Positions 1 to 7,951 of a DNA stretch of 37,347 bases are shown piece after piece. A model generated the notes under the pieces. That model was not told the DNA's origin. It did no database searches and was given only the letters and a program-made list of their open reading frames with translations. Position 1 is the stretch's first letter, and each line of letters starts with the position of its first letter. The stretch spans positions 1 to 37,347 of the forward strand of contig JABLXX010000015.1 in the NCBI GenBank assembly GCA_013177825.1, written 5' to 3'. The position numbers and the translations under genes were made by a program. The stretch is from Syntrophaceae bacterium (lineage in GTDB: Bacteria > Desulfobacterota > Syntrophia > Syntrophales > PHBD01).

Positions 1-1
1 G

Positions 2-121
2 ACGACGGGGTGGGTGACGCGGGCGTGGCTGATGAAGCAGCACCCGAAGTGGCTCAAGGAGATGGAGCACGAGGGCAAGCTGGTGGTTTCCGGGGAGGAG
101 AAGCCCGGCGGCGGCCACTGA
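2..121 (+). CDS. C-terminal fragment of an unidentified protein
   Basis: An open frame enters from the left edge and stops with TGA at 119-121, giving 39 residues that end in a Gly-rich tail (KPGGGH). The segment is rich in Lys, Glu and Trp (for example HPKWLKEMEHEG) and looks soluble and helical. A strong rho-independent terminator 32 bases downstream supports a genuine gene end. The visible part carries no diagnostic motif, so no family is assigned. Confidence 0.6.
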   Translation, partial: TTGWVTRAWLMKQHPKWLKEMEHEGKLVVSGEEKPGGGH

Positions 122-153
122 GTCCCGGACGTCCATTGATCATGATCGAGCAG

Positions 154-183
154 AAGGCCTGCCCTCCGGGGCGGGCCTTTTTT
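154..183 (+). terminator. Rho-independent terminator after the first gene
   Basis: A 10-bp stem (154-163 pairing with 170-179, one G-U wobble) with a six-base loop is followed by six T residues at 178-183. It sits 32 bases after the stop codon of the partial gene and would end rightward transcription. Confidence 0.85.
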
Positions 184-194
184 CTGATGTCAGA

Positions 195-236
195 GGGGGG
201 CGGATTTCAAATCCGCTCCCCTTCTTTTTCTTTTTT
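195..236 (+). terminator. Second hairpin terminator, GCGGATTT family
   Basis: GCGGATTT at 200-207 pairs with AAATCCGC at 209-216, and flanking G and C runs extend the stem with one bulge. A pyrimidine tract with T5 and T6 runs follows at 222-236. The same palindrome core recurs at 37183-37199 and, degenerate and reversed, at 612-635, so this is one member of a repeated terminator-like element. Confidence 0.7.
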
Positions 237-269
237 CGGAGAACCGGACATGGATGATAGGCCGACTCC

Positions 270-590
270 CGGAGGAGGGGGCTTCCCTCGCGCTCAGAAG
301 AGTTTTTTCGACCCTGCAGCGTCTCGCTCCGCTGCAAAGTCATAACTCGCGCCTGGCGGCGCTCAGACAGATGACTTTGCGGGCGCTGCGCTGCGACGGC
401 AGGGTGCCCCGAAAAAGCCTCTATTCGCGCTCCGGGAAAACCCTTCTCCACGTCCGCGGGGGCGCGGCCGGGGGTTCCCAGAGGAGCGATTAGGAGAATT
501 TTCCACCCGGATGGCTGCTCGGTCGGACAATGCACTCCGCAGGAAATTCTCCGCGACGGCGGGAGCCCCCGTGACAGCCCTCGCGCCACG
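270..590 (-). repeat. Degenerate dispersed intergenic repeat (inverted relative to 6581-7007)
   Basis: This gene-free stretch has no convincing coding frame. Two blocks match the reverse complement of the repeat at 6581-7007: 455-490 against 6742-6777 (about 34 of 36 bases by eye) and about 552-587 against 6646-6680. The order of the blocks is kept in inverted orientation. Outer limits are uncertain because similarity fades outside these blocks. It lies between two terminators that face each other, so it is probably not transcribed by its neighbours. Confidence 0.6.
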
Positions 591-593
591 ATG

Positions 594-635
594 CAAAAAG
601 AAAGAAAAGGTGGAGCGGATTTGAAATCGGCTTCC
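594..635 (-). terminator. Terminator of the leftward radical SAM operon
   Basis: On the minus strand an imperfect hairpin (612-622 with 624-635, core CGGATTT/AAATCGG) is followed by a T-rich tract (complement of 594-609). It lies about 50 bases after the stop of the radical SAM gene. It is a reversed, slightly decayed copy of the hairpin at 195-236. Confidence 0.65.
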
Positions 636-682
636 CTCTTCAGTGTTTGCGCAGATTTGCACAGAGATGAAGATGTATTCTC

Positions 683-1831
683 TCAGATGTACTGCTGCAT
701 GATCTTCGACAGATCTCGGTCCATGGCGCCGGGGCCGGACGTTTCGTAGGAGTCGATGAGATCCCCCAGCCGGTTGTAGGTGTAGGCGTCGGAGAGGTCG
801 CCCAGGCGCCGGTAGATGCCCTTCCGCCGTCCCAGGCGGTAGATCAGGCGGTCCCGGTCGGGGAGGTCGAAGAAGCGGTCGATCATGGCCAGGAGCCGCG
901 GCTTGTCCTCCGGAAGCTTTCCCTCCAGTTCCTCCAGAAGGTTGAGGATGTGGTCGCTCACGATGGTGGAGGCGATGCCGTCGAGGGTCTCGATGAACAG
1001 CCGGATCTCCTTGAGGATCTCCTCGTCCGGCAGGGGGCTGAACTCGCCCTTCTGCCGCATCTCGTAGAGATCCGTTCCCGGAACGACCTGGAGGGTCCGG
1101 AGTCGGATGAAGTCGGGGTTGATGGCGTTGAGCACCTTTGCCGTCTCGACGGCATGCTCCGTGGACCAGCGGTCGCCTCCGAGGCCCGGGATGACGTATT
1201 CCGAGAGCGAAATCCCCGCGGCGACGACGTTTTGTCCGCCCCGGATGTGGTCCTGGGCGGTGGCGCCCTTTTTGATGAAGTCCAGGACCGGGTCATACCC
1301 GCTCTCCAGGCCGATGTGGATCCGGGAGAGGCCCGCCTCCTTCAGGCGCGTGAGCTCCTCCACGCTCTTGCGGGCCGCCGTCTTGGAGCGGCAGTAGGAG
1401 GTGATCCGCTTGACCCAGGGGAACTGCTCCCGGATGAAGTTCAGCACGTCCACCAGGTCGTCGGTCTTCATGATGATGGAGTTGGCGTCCTGAAGAAAGA
1501 CCGATTCGCCGCCGAAATAGAGCCAGGCGACAACGGACCGGATGCTCTCGCCGTGAACTTCGTCGGACTCGAAGAAATAGTTCGCCACCGACTGGGTGAT
1601 CCGGCCACCGTGGCCGTATTTCCAGGAGGTCTCGGTGATCCGTTCCACCATGGAGCGGATCGTCCGGATGTCGTCCTTGATCTCTGCGACGGGCCGCAGC
1701 TCGAATTTCGTTCCCCGGTAGGTGTGGCAGAAGGCGCACTTGTTCCAGGGACAGTTGCGGGTCAGGCGGATGAGGAGGCTTCTGGCCTCGCTGGGGGGCC
1801 GGATGGGGCCCAGTTCAAACGTGCCGTTCAT
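683..1831 (-). CDS. Radical SAM protein of unknown substrate
   Basis: This 382-residue protein carries a radical SAM cluster motif near its N-terminus, CPWNKCAFC, with Cys27, Cys32 and Cys35. The spacing is Cx4CxxC rather than the commoner Cx3CxxC. An IHIGLESG strand typical of the Elp3/MiaB-like TIM barrel and a following GLGG turn are also visible. A 4Fe-4S cluster would cleave S-adenosylmethionine to start radical chemistry; the substrate cannot be read from sequence. The ATG at 1829-1831 is chosen because GGAG lies about ten bases upstream and the family consensus starts just before the first Cys; the frame stays open upstream but runs into nlpD. It is the last gene of a leftward operon, 41 bases after nlpD, and is followed by a terminator. 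Confidence 0.88.
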   Translation of the reverse strand: MNGTFELGPIRPPSEARSLLIRLTRNCPWNKCAFCHTYRGTKFELRPVAEIKDDIRTIRSMVERITETSWKYGHGGRITQSVANYFFESDEVHGESIRSVVAWLYFGGESVFLQDANSIIMKTDDLVDVLNFIREQFPWVKRITSYCRSKTAARKSVEELTRLKEAGLSRIHIGLESGYDPVLDFIKKGATAQDHIRGGQNVVAAGISLSEYVIPGLGGDRWSTEHAVETAKVLNAINPDFIRLRTLQVVPGTDLYEMRQKGEFSPLPDEEILKEIRLFIETLDGIASTIVSDHILNLLEELEGKLPEDKPRLLAMIDRFFDLPDRDRLIYRLGRRKGIYRRLGDLSDAYTYNRLGDLIDSYETSGPGAMDRDLSKIMQQYI

Positions 1832-1872
1832 GGGGGATACTCCAATCGTTCGACATGGCGTAATATGGGTAC

Positions 1873-3210
1873 TCAGTTGAGGAAAAGCAAGGGATTGCAG
1901 GCCTTGTTCTTCACGCGGACCTCGAAGTGGAGCACGCCGGTGGCGGCCCGCTCGTCCCGGCCTACCGAACCGATCCGGGCGCCCGCCCGGACCTTGTCGT
2001 CGGCGTTCACCAGGCGGCTGCCCAGGTTCGTGTAGACCGTGGCGTAGGAGTCCTCGTGCCGGAGGATGATGGTCTCGCCGTAATCCTTCAGGGGGGCCGA
2101 GAAGATGACCGTCCCGTGCTCGGCGGCGACGACGGGGGTGCCTTCCCGGGCGGCGATCCGGACGCCGTTGGAATACATGCCGTTCTGCTGCGGGCCGAAG
2201 CGTGTGAGGACCCGGCCCTTCACGGGCCATTGGAGCTTCTTCCGTTTCTCCTTCTCCGGCTTCTCATCCCCGGACGTCGTTCCGGCGGCAGGAGGCTTTC
2301 CCTTCGCGGCCGGTGCGACGTCCTTCGCATGCTCCGGTTCACCCCCGGGCTTTACGGCCGCTGACCGCGTTCCATCCGGCCGTTCCCCCGGCTTCGGGGC
2401 CGGTTCCTTCGCTGCCTCTGCGGCCCGGTTCCTTGACTCGGCTGCCTCCTTTTCCGCTTTTTCCCTGTCTGCCTCCGAAAGGAAGACCTGTCCCTCAGCG
2501 ACGGTGATCCGCCCCGCCGGCGCTGCCGGTTTTTCCGTACGGGCCGGTGCCTTCGCTGCGGCCTTCAGGGGGGCGGGAGCGGAGGCCGGATCGGCGGTTC
2601 CCGCCGCCTTGGGCTTGAGGGCCGCCGGTTTTCGGGTTTTTGGCTCTGCGGCCGGAAAGTCCGGAGCAGGCCTGTCCTTTTTGGCTTTCGCTTCTTTCTG
2701 CTTGGGCCGGGCCGGCTCTTTCGCGCCGGCGGTCTCTTTTTCCCGTGCCTTCCCGCTGCCTTTCCTTTCCCTGCCGGAGGATGCCCTCTCCGCGGATGGC
2801 GGGGGAGGCTTGGCGGATTTTCTCGACGCCTTGGGGCGGGTGTCGTCGATGGCCGTCTTCGCTCCCGGGATAAAGAGCGCCCGGTCGGTCTCCAGGCGGT
2901 CCTTCGCGGACATGTTGTTGGCCTGCCGGATCGTATCGACGGTCACTCCGTAGGCCTGGGCGATTCCGGACAGGGTCTCCCCCTTCTTGACCAGGTGGTA
3001 GACCCCTTTGGAGGGGCGGGTTCGGGAGGCGGCGTCCGCAGGGGCAAGAAGGATTGCCACGGCCAGAAAGGCCGGCAGAATCGCCAGGACAATCAGAAAA
3101 CGGCGGAAAGAGGCCCGCAGGAACCGGCGGGGGACCGCTCCGGCGGCGGGTCCGTCAGTGCGCCTGCCAGCCGTGGTCTCCGATGAGGTCCACAAAGCGG
3201 CATCCCCCAA
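1873..3210 (-). CDS. nlpD: NlpD-like LysM/degenerate LytM murein hydrolase activator
   Basis: The 445-residue protein has a membrane or signal segment (about residues 38-58), a LysM peptidoglycan-binding domain (about 70-115), a long Lys/Ala/Pro/Glu-rich linker (about 120-322) and a C-terminal LytM/M23 domain (about 326-445). Two of three zinc ligands of active M23 enzymes appear lost: the HxGxD motif reads with Ser347 and Arg351, and only His428 of the HxH motif remains. This is the state of EnvC/NlpD proteins, which activate cell-wall amidases instead of cutting peptidoglycan. It follows pcm directly, as nlpD does in the surE-pcm-nlpD-rpoS cluster of gammaproteobacteria. The start used is TTG at 3208-3210, with AAGGA six bases upstream; it overlaps the end of pcm by 56 bases. 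The start is uncertain, and a shorter N-terminus is possible. Confidence 0.85.
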   Translation of the reverse strand: MGDAALWTSSETTAGRRTDGPAAGAVPRRFLRASFRRFLIVLAILPAFLAVAILLAPADAASRTRPSKGVYHLVKKGETLSGIAQAYGVTVDTIRQANNMSAKDRLETDRALFIPGAKTAIDDTRPKASRKSAKPPPPSAERASSGRERKGSGKAREKETAGAKEPARPKQKEAKAKKDRPAPDFPAAEPKTRKPAALKPKAAGTADPASAPAPLKAAAKAPARTEKPAAPAGRITVAEGQVFLSEADREKAEKEAAESRNRAAEAAKEPAPKPGERPDGTRSAAVKPGGEPEHAKDVAPAAKGKPPAAGTTSGDEKPEKEKRKKLQWPVKGRVLTRFGPQQNGMYSNGVRIAAREGTPVVAAEHGTVIFSAPLKDYGETIILRHEDSYATVYTNLGSRLVNADDKVRAGARIGSVGRDERAATGVLHFEVRVKNKACNPLLFLN

Positions 3211-3814
3211 GATTTTCCTTTTTCAGGTCGTTCGGATCCTCGGAAAGGCGGGTGTATTTCATGAGTGTCTGGGTGAAGCGACCCCCGACGGGAACGACAA
3301 GACGTCCTCCCACGGCGAGCTGGAGGATCAGAGGGTCCGGAACGGCGGGAGCCCCTGCGGTGACGATGATCCCGTCGAAGGGGGCCTCGTCGCGCCAGCC
3401 ATACGTGCCGTCGGCCACCCGGACGGCCACGTTGTAAAGGTTCATTCCCTCCAGGAGTCGCCGGGCCTTCGTTGCCAGGGCGGGAATCCGTTCGATGGAG
3501 AAGACGTGGTCCGCCAGCATCGCCAGGATTGCCGCCTGGTAGCCCGATCCCGTCCCGATCTCGAGAACCTTTTCCTTTCCCGTCAACTCCAGGGCCTCCG
3601 TCATGAGCGCGACGATGTAGGGCTGGGAAATCGTCTGGTGCTCGTCGATCGGGAGGGGGCTGTCGTTGTAGGCCTGGCTGATGATGGCCTCGTCGACGAA
3701 GATGTGGCGCGGGACCGTCTCCATGGCCTTCAGGAGCCTCGGATCGGCGACGCCCCGGGCCCGGATCTGTGTTTCCACCATCTTCAGCCGCTGTTTCCGG
3801 TAGAGATCCGTCAT
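3155..3814 (-). CDS. pcm: Protein-L-isoaspartate O-methyltransferase
   Basis: This 219-residue protein matches the PCMT family along its length. It has the [11 protein letters not shown] segment of the active site, the SAM-binding motif [16 protein letters not shown], and the [11 protein letters not shown] and LVVPVG segments. The enzyme methylates isoaspartyl residues in aged proteins so that they return to normal aspartate, a repair role useful in slow-growing cells. Its ATG overlaps the stop of the upstream small gene in an ATGA arrangement, implying translational coupling. Downstream it overlaps nlpD. Length is close to the usual 208-220 residues. Confidence 0.95.
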   Translation of the reverse strand: MTDLYRKQRLKMVETQIRARGVADPRLLKAMETVPRHIFVDEAIISQAYNDSPLPIDEHQTISQPYIVALMTEALELTGKEKVLEIGTGSGYQAAILAMLADHVFSIERIPALATKARRLLEGMNLYNVAVRVADGTYGWRDEAPFDGIIVTAGAPAVPDPLILQLAVGGRLVVPVGGRFTQTLMKYTRLSEDPNDLKKENLGGCRFVDLIGDHGWQAH

Positions 3815-4197
3815 CTTTCAACCAAGCGTTGCTTCCTGGGCGGAATGCGGTAGAATTCCTCGATCCGCTGATGCCGGCGGAGACCCAGGGCCTCGCGGGT
3901 TACGATCAGGTAATACATGCGGACCTCGGCATATTCACGGGCGGTATTGAACTGATCGATCTTCTCGTTGACGCCGGAGATCAGTTTCGCCCGGTGCCGG
4001 TACTCGGGGCCGAAGAATTCCGGGCTTTCTCCCTGGGCCTTCAGGAGGGCCATGTCCTCGTCGATACCCGCCTCGATGCCCTTGAGCGTGTCGAGGGCCT
4101 GGGTCAGCCGCTCGCTCGCCCGGGTGAGAACGGCGATCCGTTCCTTCAGGAGCTCTTCCTGCAGAATGTCCTGTGCGGTTTTTTTCGTCGTGATCAT
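3811..4197 (-). CDS. Small predicted coiled-coil protein, unknown function
   Basis: This 128-residue, highly charged protein has no membrane segment or signal peptide. It is predicted by eye to be almost wholly helical, with heptad-like Leu/Ile spacing (residues about 10-60), then a Tyr/Arg-rich C-terminus. I do not recognise a family. It is the first gene of the leftward operon and its stop overlaps the pcm start by four bases (ATGA), so it is co-translated with pcm. A link to envelope or stationary-phase repair, like its neighbours, is only inference. Confidence 0.75.
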   Translation of the reverse strand: MITTKKTAQDILQEELLKERIAVLTRASERLTQALDTLKGIEAGIDEDMALLKAQGESPEFFGPEYRHRAKLISGVNEKIDQFNTAREYAEVRMYYLIVTREALGLRRHQRIEEFYRIPPRKQRLVER

Positions 4198-4240
4198 GGG
4201 CCTCTGCCGTACCGGGTTTTTCCGAGCGGGAAACGGTTTT

Positions 4241-4337
4241 CACCTATCATGACGCCCGCTTCAATTCAACCCCAAAGCCCATCCGGCCGCGGACCCGTGC
4301 AAGTTCCCCTTTACACCCCCCCGGGTTTTCGTTAAAA
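4241..4337. promoter_or_regulatory. Divergent promoter region between the pcm operon and the mutase gene
   Basis: Between divergent start codons at 4197 and 4377, TTTACA (4310-4315) and TTAAAA (4332-4337) with a 16-base spacer could serve the rightward gene. On the minus strand TTGAAT (4264-4269) and TAGGTG (4241-4246), 17 bases apart, could serve the leftward operon. Both are only partial matches to sigma-70 consensus. Confidence 0.3.
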
Positions 4338-4376
4338 AGTCGGGGCTTAAGAAATTCCTCCGAAAGGTTCGTTTTC

Positions 4377-5966
4377 ATGTCCATGCCGTCTTCTTTTCCC
4401 ATGTCCGCCGCCGTCCGTGAGGCCTACCGTTCCGGCCGGGAGGACGAGACCCTTCCGCCCGTCGTTCTCTGTGATGCCGGGGGGCGACCCCTGGGCCGCT
4501 TCCGGAAGGGCGATTCCGTGATCTTCTACAACATCCGCGGGGAGCGGGAGGGGGAACTGACGGAGAGCCTGATTCGAGATGATTTTCCGCATTTCCCGGT
4601 GGAGAACGGCCTGGACCTCCGGTTCGCCACGATGATCTCCTACGGAAAAGACCTGGACGTCCGGGTGGCCTTTCCCTCCGAGGAGGCGGTTCTGGACACC
4701 CTGGGAGACGTCCTCTCCCGCCACGGCATCCCCCAGGTCCGGATCACCGAGGCGGAGAAGGCCGTCCATGTCGGGTTCTTCCTCAGCGGGAAGCGGACCG
4801 GCCTTCTTCCCGGGGAGGAGCGGATCGTCGTGCCCACCCGGAAGGACGTGGCCCTCTTCGACGAGGCGCCCGAGATGTCGATCACGGGCATTACCGAGGC
4901 CGTCCTGGCCAGGATCCATGACCCGTCGGCCCGCTTCGTCTTCGCGAACCTGCCCAACGTGGACGTGGTGGGCCACATCGAGAACGAAGAGGCCGTCATG
5001 AAGGCCGTCGAGGCGGTGGACCGGGCCGCCGATATCCTGACCGGCGAGGCCCTCCGGGCGGGCTGGACCGTCGTCGTCACCGCCGACCACGGATCCGCCG
5101 AGAAATGGCTCTATCCCGACGGCGCCGTGGATACGGGCCACACCGACAGCCCCGTGCCGTTTCTGCTCCTCGGCCCGGCGGGCCCGGTCCCGCTCCGCCC
5201 GCAGGGCACCCTGATCGACGTGGCACCGACGATCCTGGAGCTTCTGGGCCTTCCGGCCCCCCCCGCCATGACGGGCCGGAGCCTCCTGACGAACGAAGGG
5301 GCGAAGCCCCGGGCCGAGCGGCTCCTCGTGCTCCTCCTGGACGGATGGGGGTTGAACCCTGCGAGGGAAGGGAACCTGATCGCCCGGGCCAGGACGCCCG
5401 CCATGGACCGGCTCCTGGCGGCCGGGGCGCACGCGGCCCTGGAGGCGGCCGGAGAGGCTGTCGGCCTGCCTGCCGGCACCGTGGGAAACTCCGAGGCGGG
5501 ACATCTGCACATCGGCGCCGGCCGGGTGATCTACTCCGACCGGGTCCGGATCGACCGGGCCATCGCCGACGGGTCGTTTGCCCGGAACGAGGCCTTCCGC
5601 TGGGCCGTCGAGGGGGCGAAGCGGGACGGCAGGGCCCTCCACCTGATGGGCATCGTCTCCTTCTTCAGCTCCCACGGATCCCTGAACCACCTGTATGCCC
5701 TGATGGACCTGGCCGTGGAGGCGGGACCGGCGGAGGTCTACATCCACGCCATGCTGGGCCGGCGGGGGGAGCAGCCGGAGAGCGGGGCCCGGTACATCGA
5801 GCAGGTGGAGCGGCGGGCCGCCGGGACCGGCTGCGGCCGCGTCGTCTCCGTCATCGGCCGCTACTGGTCCATGGACCGGGAGGAGAACTGGGACCGCATC
5901 GAGAAGACCTACCGGATGCTCGTCCACGGAGAAGGGCAGCCGGTCTCGGACGAAAAGGGAACGTAG
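4377..5966 (+). CDS. Circularly permuted cofactor-independent phosphoglycerate mutase
   Basis: The 529-residue protein contains all parts of GpmI but in swapped order. Residues about 10-303 match the canonical C-terminal half and residues about 315-520 match the canonical N-terminal half. The order of active-site equivalents is Arg54, Arg57, Lys156, Asp196, His200, Asp237, His238, His255, then Asp322, Ser372 (in GNSEAGH), His433, Arg463, Arg495, Arg501. In Bacillus iPGM the second group comes first. The break falls inside the phosphotransferase domain, and a linker of about ten residues joins the old C- and N-termini. The position of canonical Asp154 is Gly464. Total length is near the normal 510-530, so no half is missing or doubled. 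The expected role is interconversion of 3- and 2-phosphoglycerate with manganese; the Asp loss leaves room for a shifted activity. The start has GAAAGG upstream. Confidence 0.85.
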   Translation: MSMPSSFPMSAAVREAYRSGREDETLPPVVLCDAGGRPLGRFRKGDSVIFYNIRGEREGELTESLIRDDFPHFPVENGLDLRFATMISYGKDLDVRVAFPSEEAVLDTLGDVLSRHGIPQVRITEAEKAVHVGFFLSGKRTGLLPGEERIVVPTRKDVALFDEAPEMSITGITEAVLARIHDPSARFVFANLPNVDVVGHIENEEAVMKAVEAVDRAADILTGEALRAGWTVVVTADHGSAEKWLYPDGAVDTGHTDSPVPFLLLGPAGPVPLRPQGTLIDVAPTILELLGLPAPPAMTGRSLLTNEGAKPRAERLLVLLLDGWGLNPAREGNLIARARTPAMDRLLAAGAHAALEAAGEAVGLPAGTVGNSEAGHLHIGAGRVIYSDRVRIDRAIADGSFARNEAFRWAVEGAKRDGRALHLMGIVSFFSSHGSLNHLYALMDLAVEAGPAEVYIHAMLGRRGEQPESGARYIEQVERRAAGTGCGRVVSVIGRYWSMDREENWDRIEKTYRMLVHGEGQPVSDEKGT

Positions 5967-6049
5967 GGCCGGGCCTTCCGGCGGAGGGAACGGTAGAGGC
6001 TTGCTGATTCCGGAAGCGCCCGGCCGGGGCCGGGCCGGGAGGGGATACG

Positions 6050-6580
6050 ATGGAAGCGGTGATCAACAAGACGAGGCTGGTCCTCGTCGAAGGGGACATC
6101 ACCCGGGAGGAGACGGACGCCATCGCCAATGCGGCCAACGAAGGGCTCCGGGGCGGGGGCGGCGTGGATGGCGCCATCCACCGGGCCGGGGGACCGGCCA
6201 TCATGGCGGAGTGCCGGAAGATCGGGTACTGCCCCACGGGTCAGGCCGTCGTCACCACCGGCGGGGACCTGAAGGCGAAGTACGTGATCCACACGGTGGG
6301 TCCCGTGTACCGGGGCGGGACGAGGGGCGAGGAGAGACTGCTGGCGAGCTGCTACACCGAGTGCCTGAAGCAGGCCGCCGCCCGGGGGTTGAAAAGCATC
6401 GCCTTTCCGTCCATCAGCACGGGGGTCTACGGATATCCCATGGATGAGGCCGCCCATGTCTCGCTGAAGGCGACAATCGAATTTCTGAAGGGGAACGAAA
6501 CCCTGGATACGGTGCGGTTTGTCCTGTTCGGGAAGGCGGCGCTGGAGGTGTACGAGCAGGAACTGCGGAAACTGCTGTAA
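6050..6580 (+). CDS. Macrodomain protein, ADP-ribose or O-acetyl-ADP-ribose hydrolase type
   Basis: This 176-residue single-domain protein has the MacroD/YmdB signature: GDIT near the start, an NAAN motif, the GGGGVDGAIHRAGG loop, and STGVYGYP in the distal ribose loop. Family members remove the acetyl group from O-acetyl-ADP-ribose or ADP-ribose from acidic residues of proteins. One consensus Val before NAAN is Ala here. A GGAGGGG ribosome site precedes the ATG. It lies 83 bases after the permuted mutase on the same strand and may be co-transcribed; a functional link between them is not evident. Confidence 0.92.
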   Translation: MEAVINKTRLVLVEGDITREETDAIANAANEGLRGGGGVDGAIHRAGGPAIMAECRKIGYCPTGQAVVTTGGDLKAKYVIHTVGPVYRGGTRGEERLLASCYTECLKQAAARGLKSIAFPSISTGVYGYPMDEAAHVSLKATIEFLKGNETLDTVRFVLFGKAALEVYEQELRKLL

Positions 6581-7007
6581 CAGGCTGCTGAAAAATGGCG
6601 CCTGCTGCGCTGCCCTCATCCCGCGCCGGCAGAAGATTTGTCCGAGGCGCGGGGCTGTCGCGGGGGCTTCCGCCGTCGCGAAAACTCTTCCATCCCGGCC
6701 GTTTGAAACCGGAAAGCCGCGAAACTGGAAAAGTTATTCCAATTGCTCCTCTGGAAACCCCCGGCCGCGCCCCCGCGAATACAGGCTCCGTTGCTGCGTT
6801 GAGAAACAGGGAAGAGCGGCCCTTCCGGGGAAGGCTGTTCAAAAGGGATTGGAGGCGAGGCGCCCGAAGTTCCGGCAGAGATGCGGGACGGCCGCGAAAA
6901 AGCCCGCAGGCAAGGCGCGCAAGTCCTGAGGAGTGAGGCGTACTACCGGTACGTCGCAACGACGAAGGATGCAGCGCAACGCAGCATCCGGGCTTTTCCC
7001 GTGGCCG
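6581..7007 (+). repeat. Dispersed intergenic repeat, long copy
   Basis: This gene-free stretch starts right after the macrodomain stop with CAGGCTGCTGAAAAA and ends near GCATCCGGGCTTTTCCCG. The start and end resemble the shorter copy at 13966-14110, which begins GGCTGTTGAAAAAG, shares GTTGCCCTCATC-like sequence, and ends GCATCCGGGCATTTT. The middle is also related, inverted, to 455-587. Several inner segments are self-complementary. No reliable open frame with a ribosome site is present. Such elements are common between genes of Desulfobacterota; no transposase is associated. Confidence 0.7.
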
Positions 7008-7415
<408 letters not shown>

Positions 7416-7438
7416 TCACTCTTTTCTGCAGGACCGCC

Positions 7439-7951
7439 ATGCGCCGCAAGGGTTCCCCGAAACTGGAGCCTCTCGGACAGATCATCCGGAAGGTGGCGAA
7501 GCGGGAGGGGCTCCCCCTCCAGGCGGCGGACCTGCGCCTTCTGACCTTCTGGGACCGGACGGTGGGACCCCAGGTGGCCGCCCAGACCTACCCGGAGGAT
7601 ATCCGCCGCGGCATTCTCCAGGTGCGGGTTTCCTCCTCCGTATGGATGCACCAGCTCCAGTTCCTGAAGGAGGACATTCTCCGGAAACTTCAGGGCGTCA
7701 TGGGGAGCGACAGCGTCAAGGGGTTTCGCTTCTCCATCGGCGAGATTCCCCGGCCGGCCCCGGCCCCGAAACCGGAGACCCCGCCTTCGGAGATCCTCGG
7801 CACCTCGCTCCTGAAACCACGGGACCGGCGGCTCATCGAGGAGAACCTCACGGTTGTGGCGGATCCGGAGCTACGGGAACTGCTGCGGCGGGTCATGACG
7901 AAGGATCTGCTTCGCCGGCGGATCCGGGAGCAGAGGAAAGGCCGTCCATAA
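7439..7951 (+). CDS. DUF721 (DciA-like) protein
   Basis: The 170-residue protein has the DUF721 core at about residues 12-85, including FWDRTVGPQVAAQT and a VRVSSSVWMHQLQFLKED segment. Family members include DciA, which helps load the replicative helicase in bacteria lacking DnaC or DnaI; that role here is inference. The C-terminal part after a Pro-rich linker (about 100-125) is charged and helical. The ATG at 7439 is preferred over an in-frame upstream start because AGGA lies five bases before it. Its 3' end overlaps the convergent methyltransferase gene by 59 bases. Confidence 0.85.
   Translation: MRRKGSPKLEPLGQIIRKVAKREGLPLQAADLRLLTFWDRTVGPQVAAQTYPEDIRRGILQVRVSSSVWMHQLQFLKEDILRKLQGVMGSDSVKGFRFSIGEIPRPAPAPKPETPPSEILGTSLLKPRDRRLIEENLTVVADPELRELLRRVMTKDLLRRRIREQRKGRP

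Noticed and set aside
950-2035. Long open frames antisense to the radical SAM, spermidine-synthase and acyl-CoA dehydrogenase genes
   Set aside because: All lie opposite well-recognised proteins, lack ribosome sites and show no family features.
1832-2230. N-terminal extension of the radical SAM protein by about 130 residues
   Set aside because: The extension is Arg/Pro/Gly-rich shadow of the NlpD frame; the ATG at 1829-1831 has a ribosome site and fits the family start.
6581-7007. Possible small proteins or a CRISPR-like array in the repeat region
   Set aside because: Open frames here have no ribosome site or conserved feature, and the repeated blocks are not evenly spaced.
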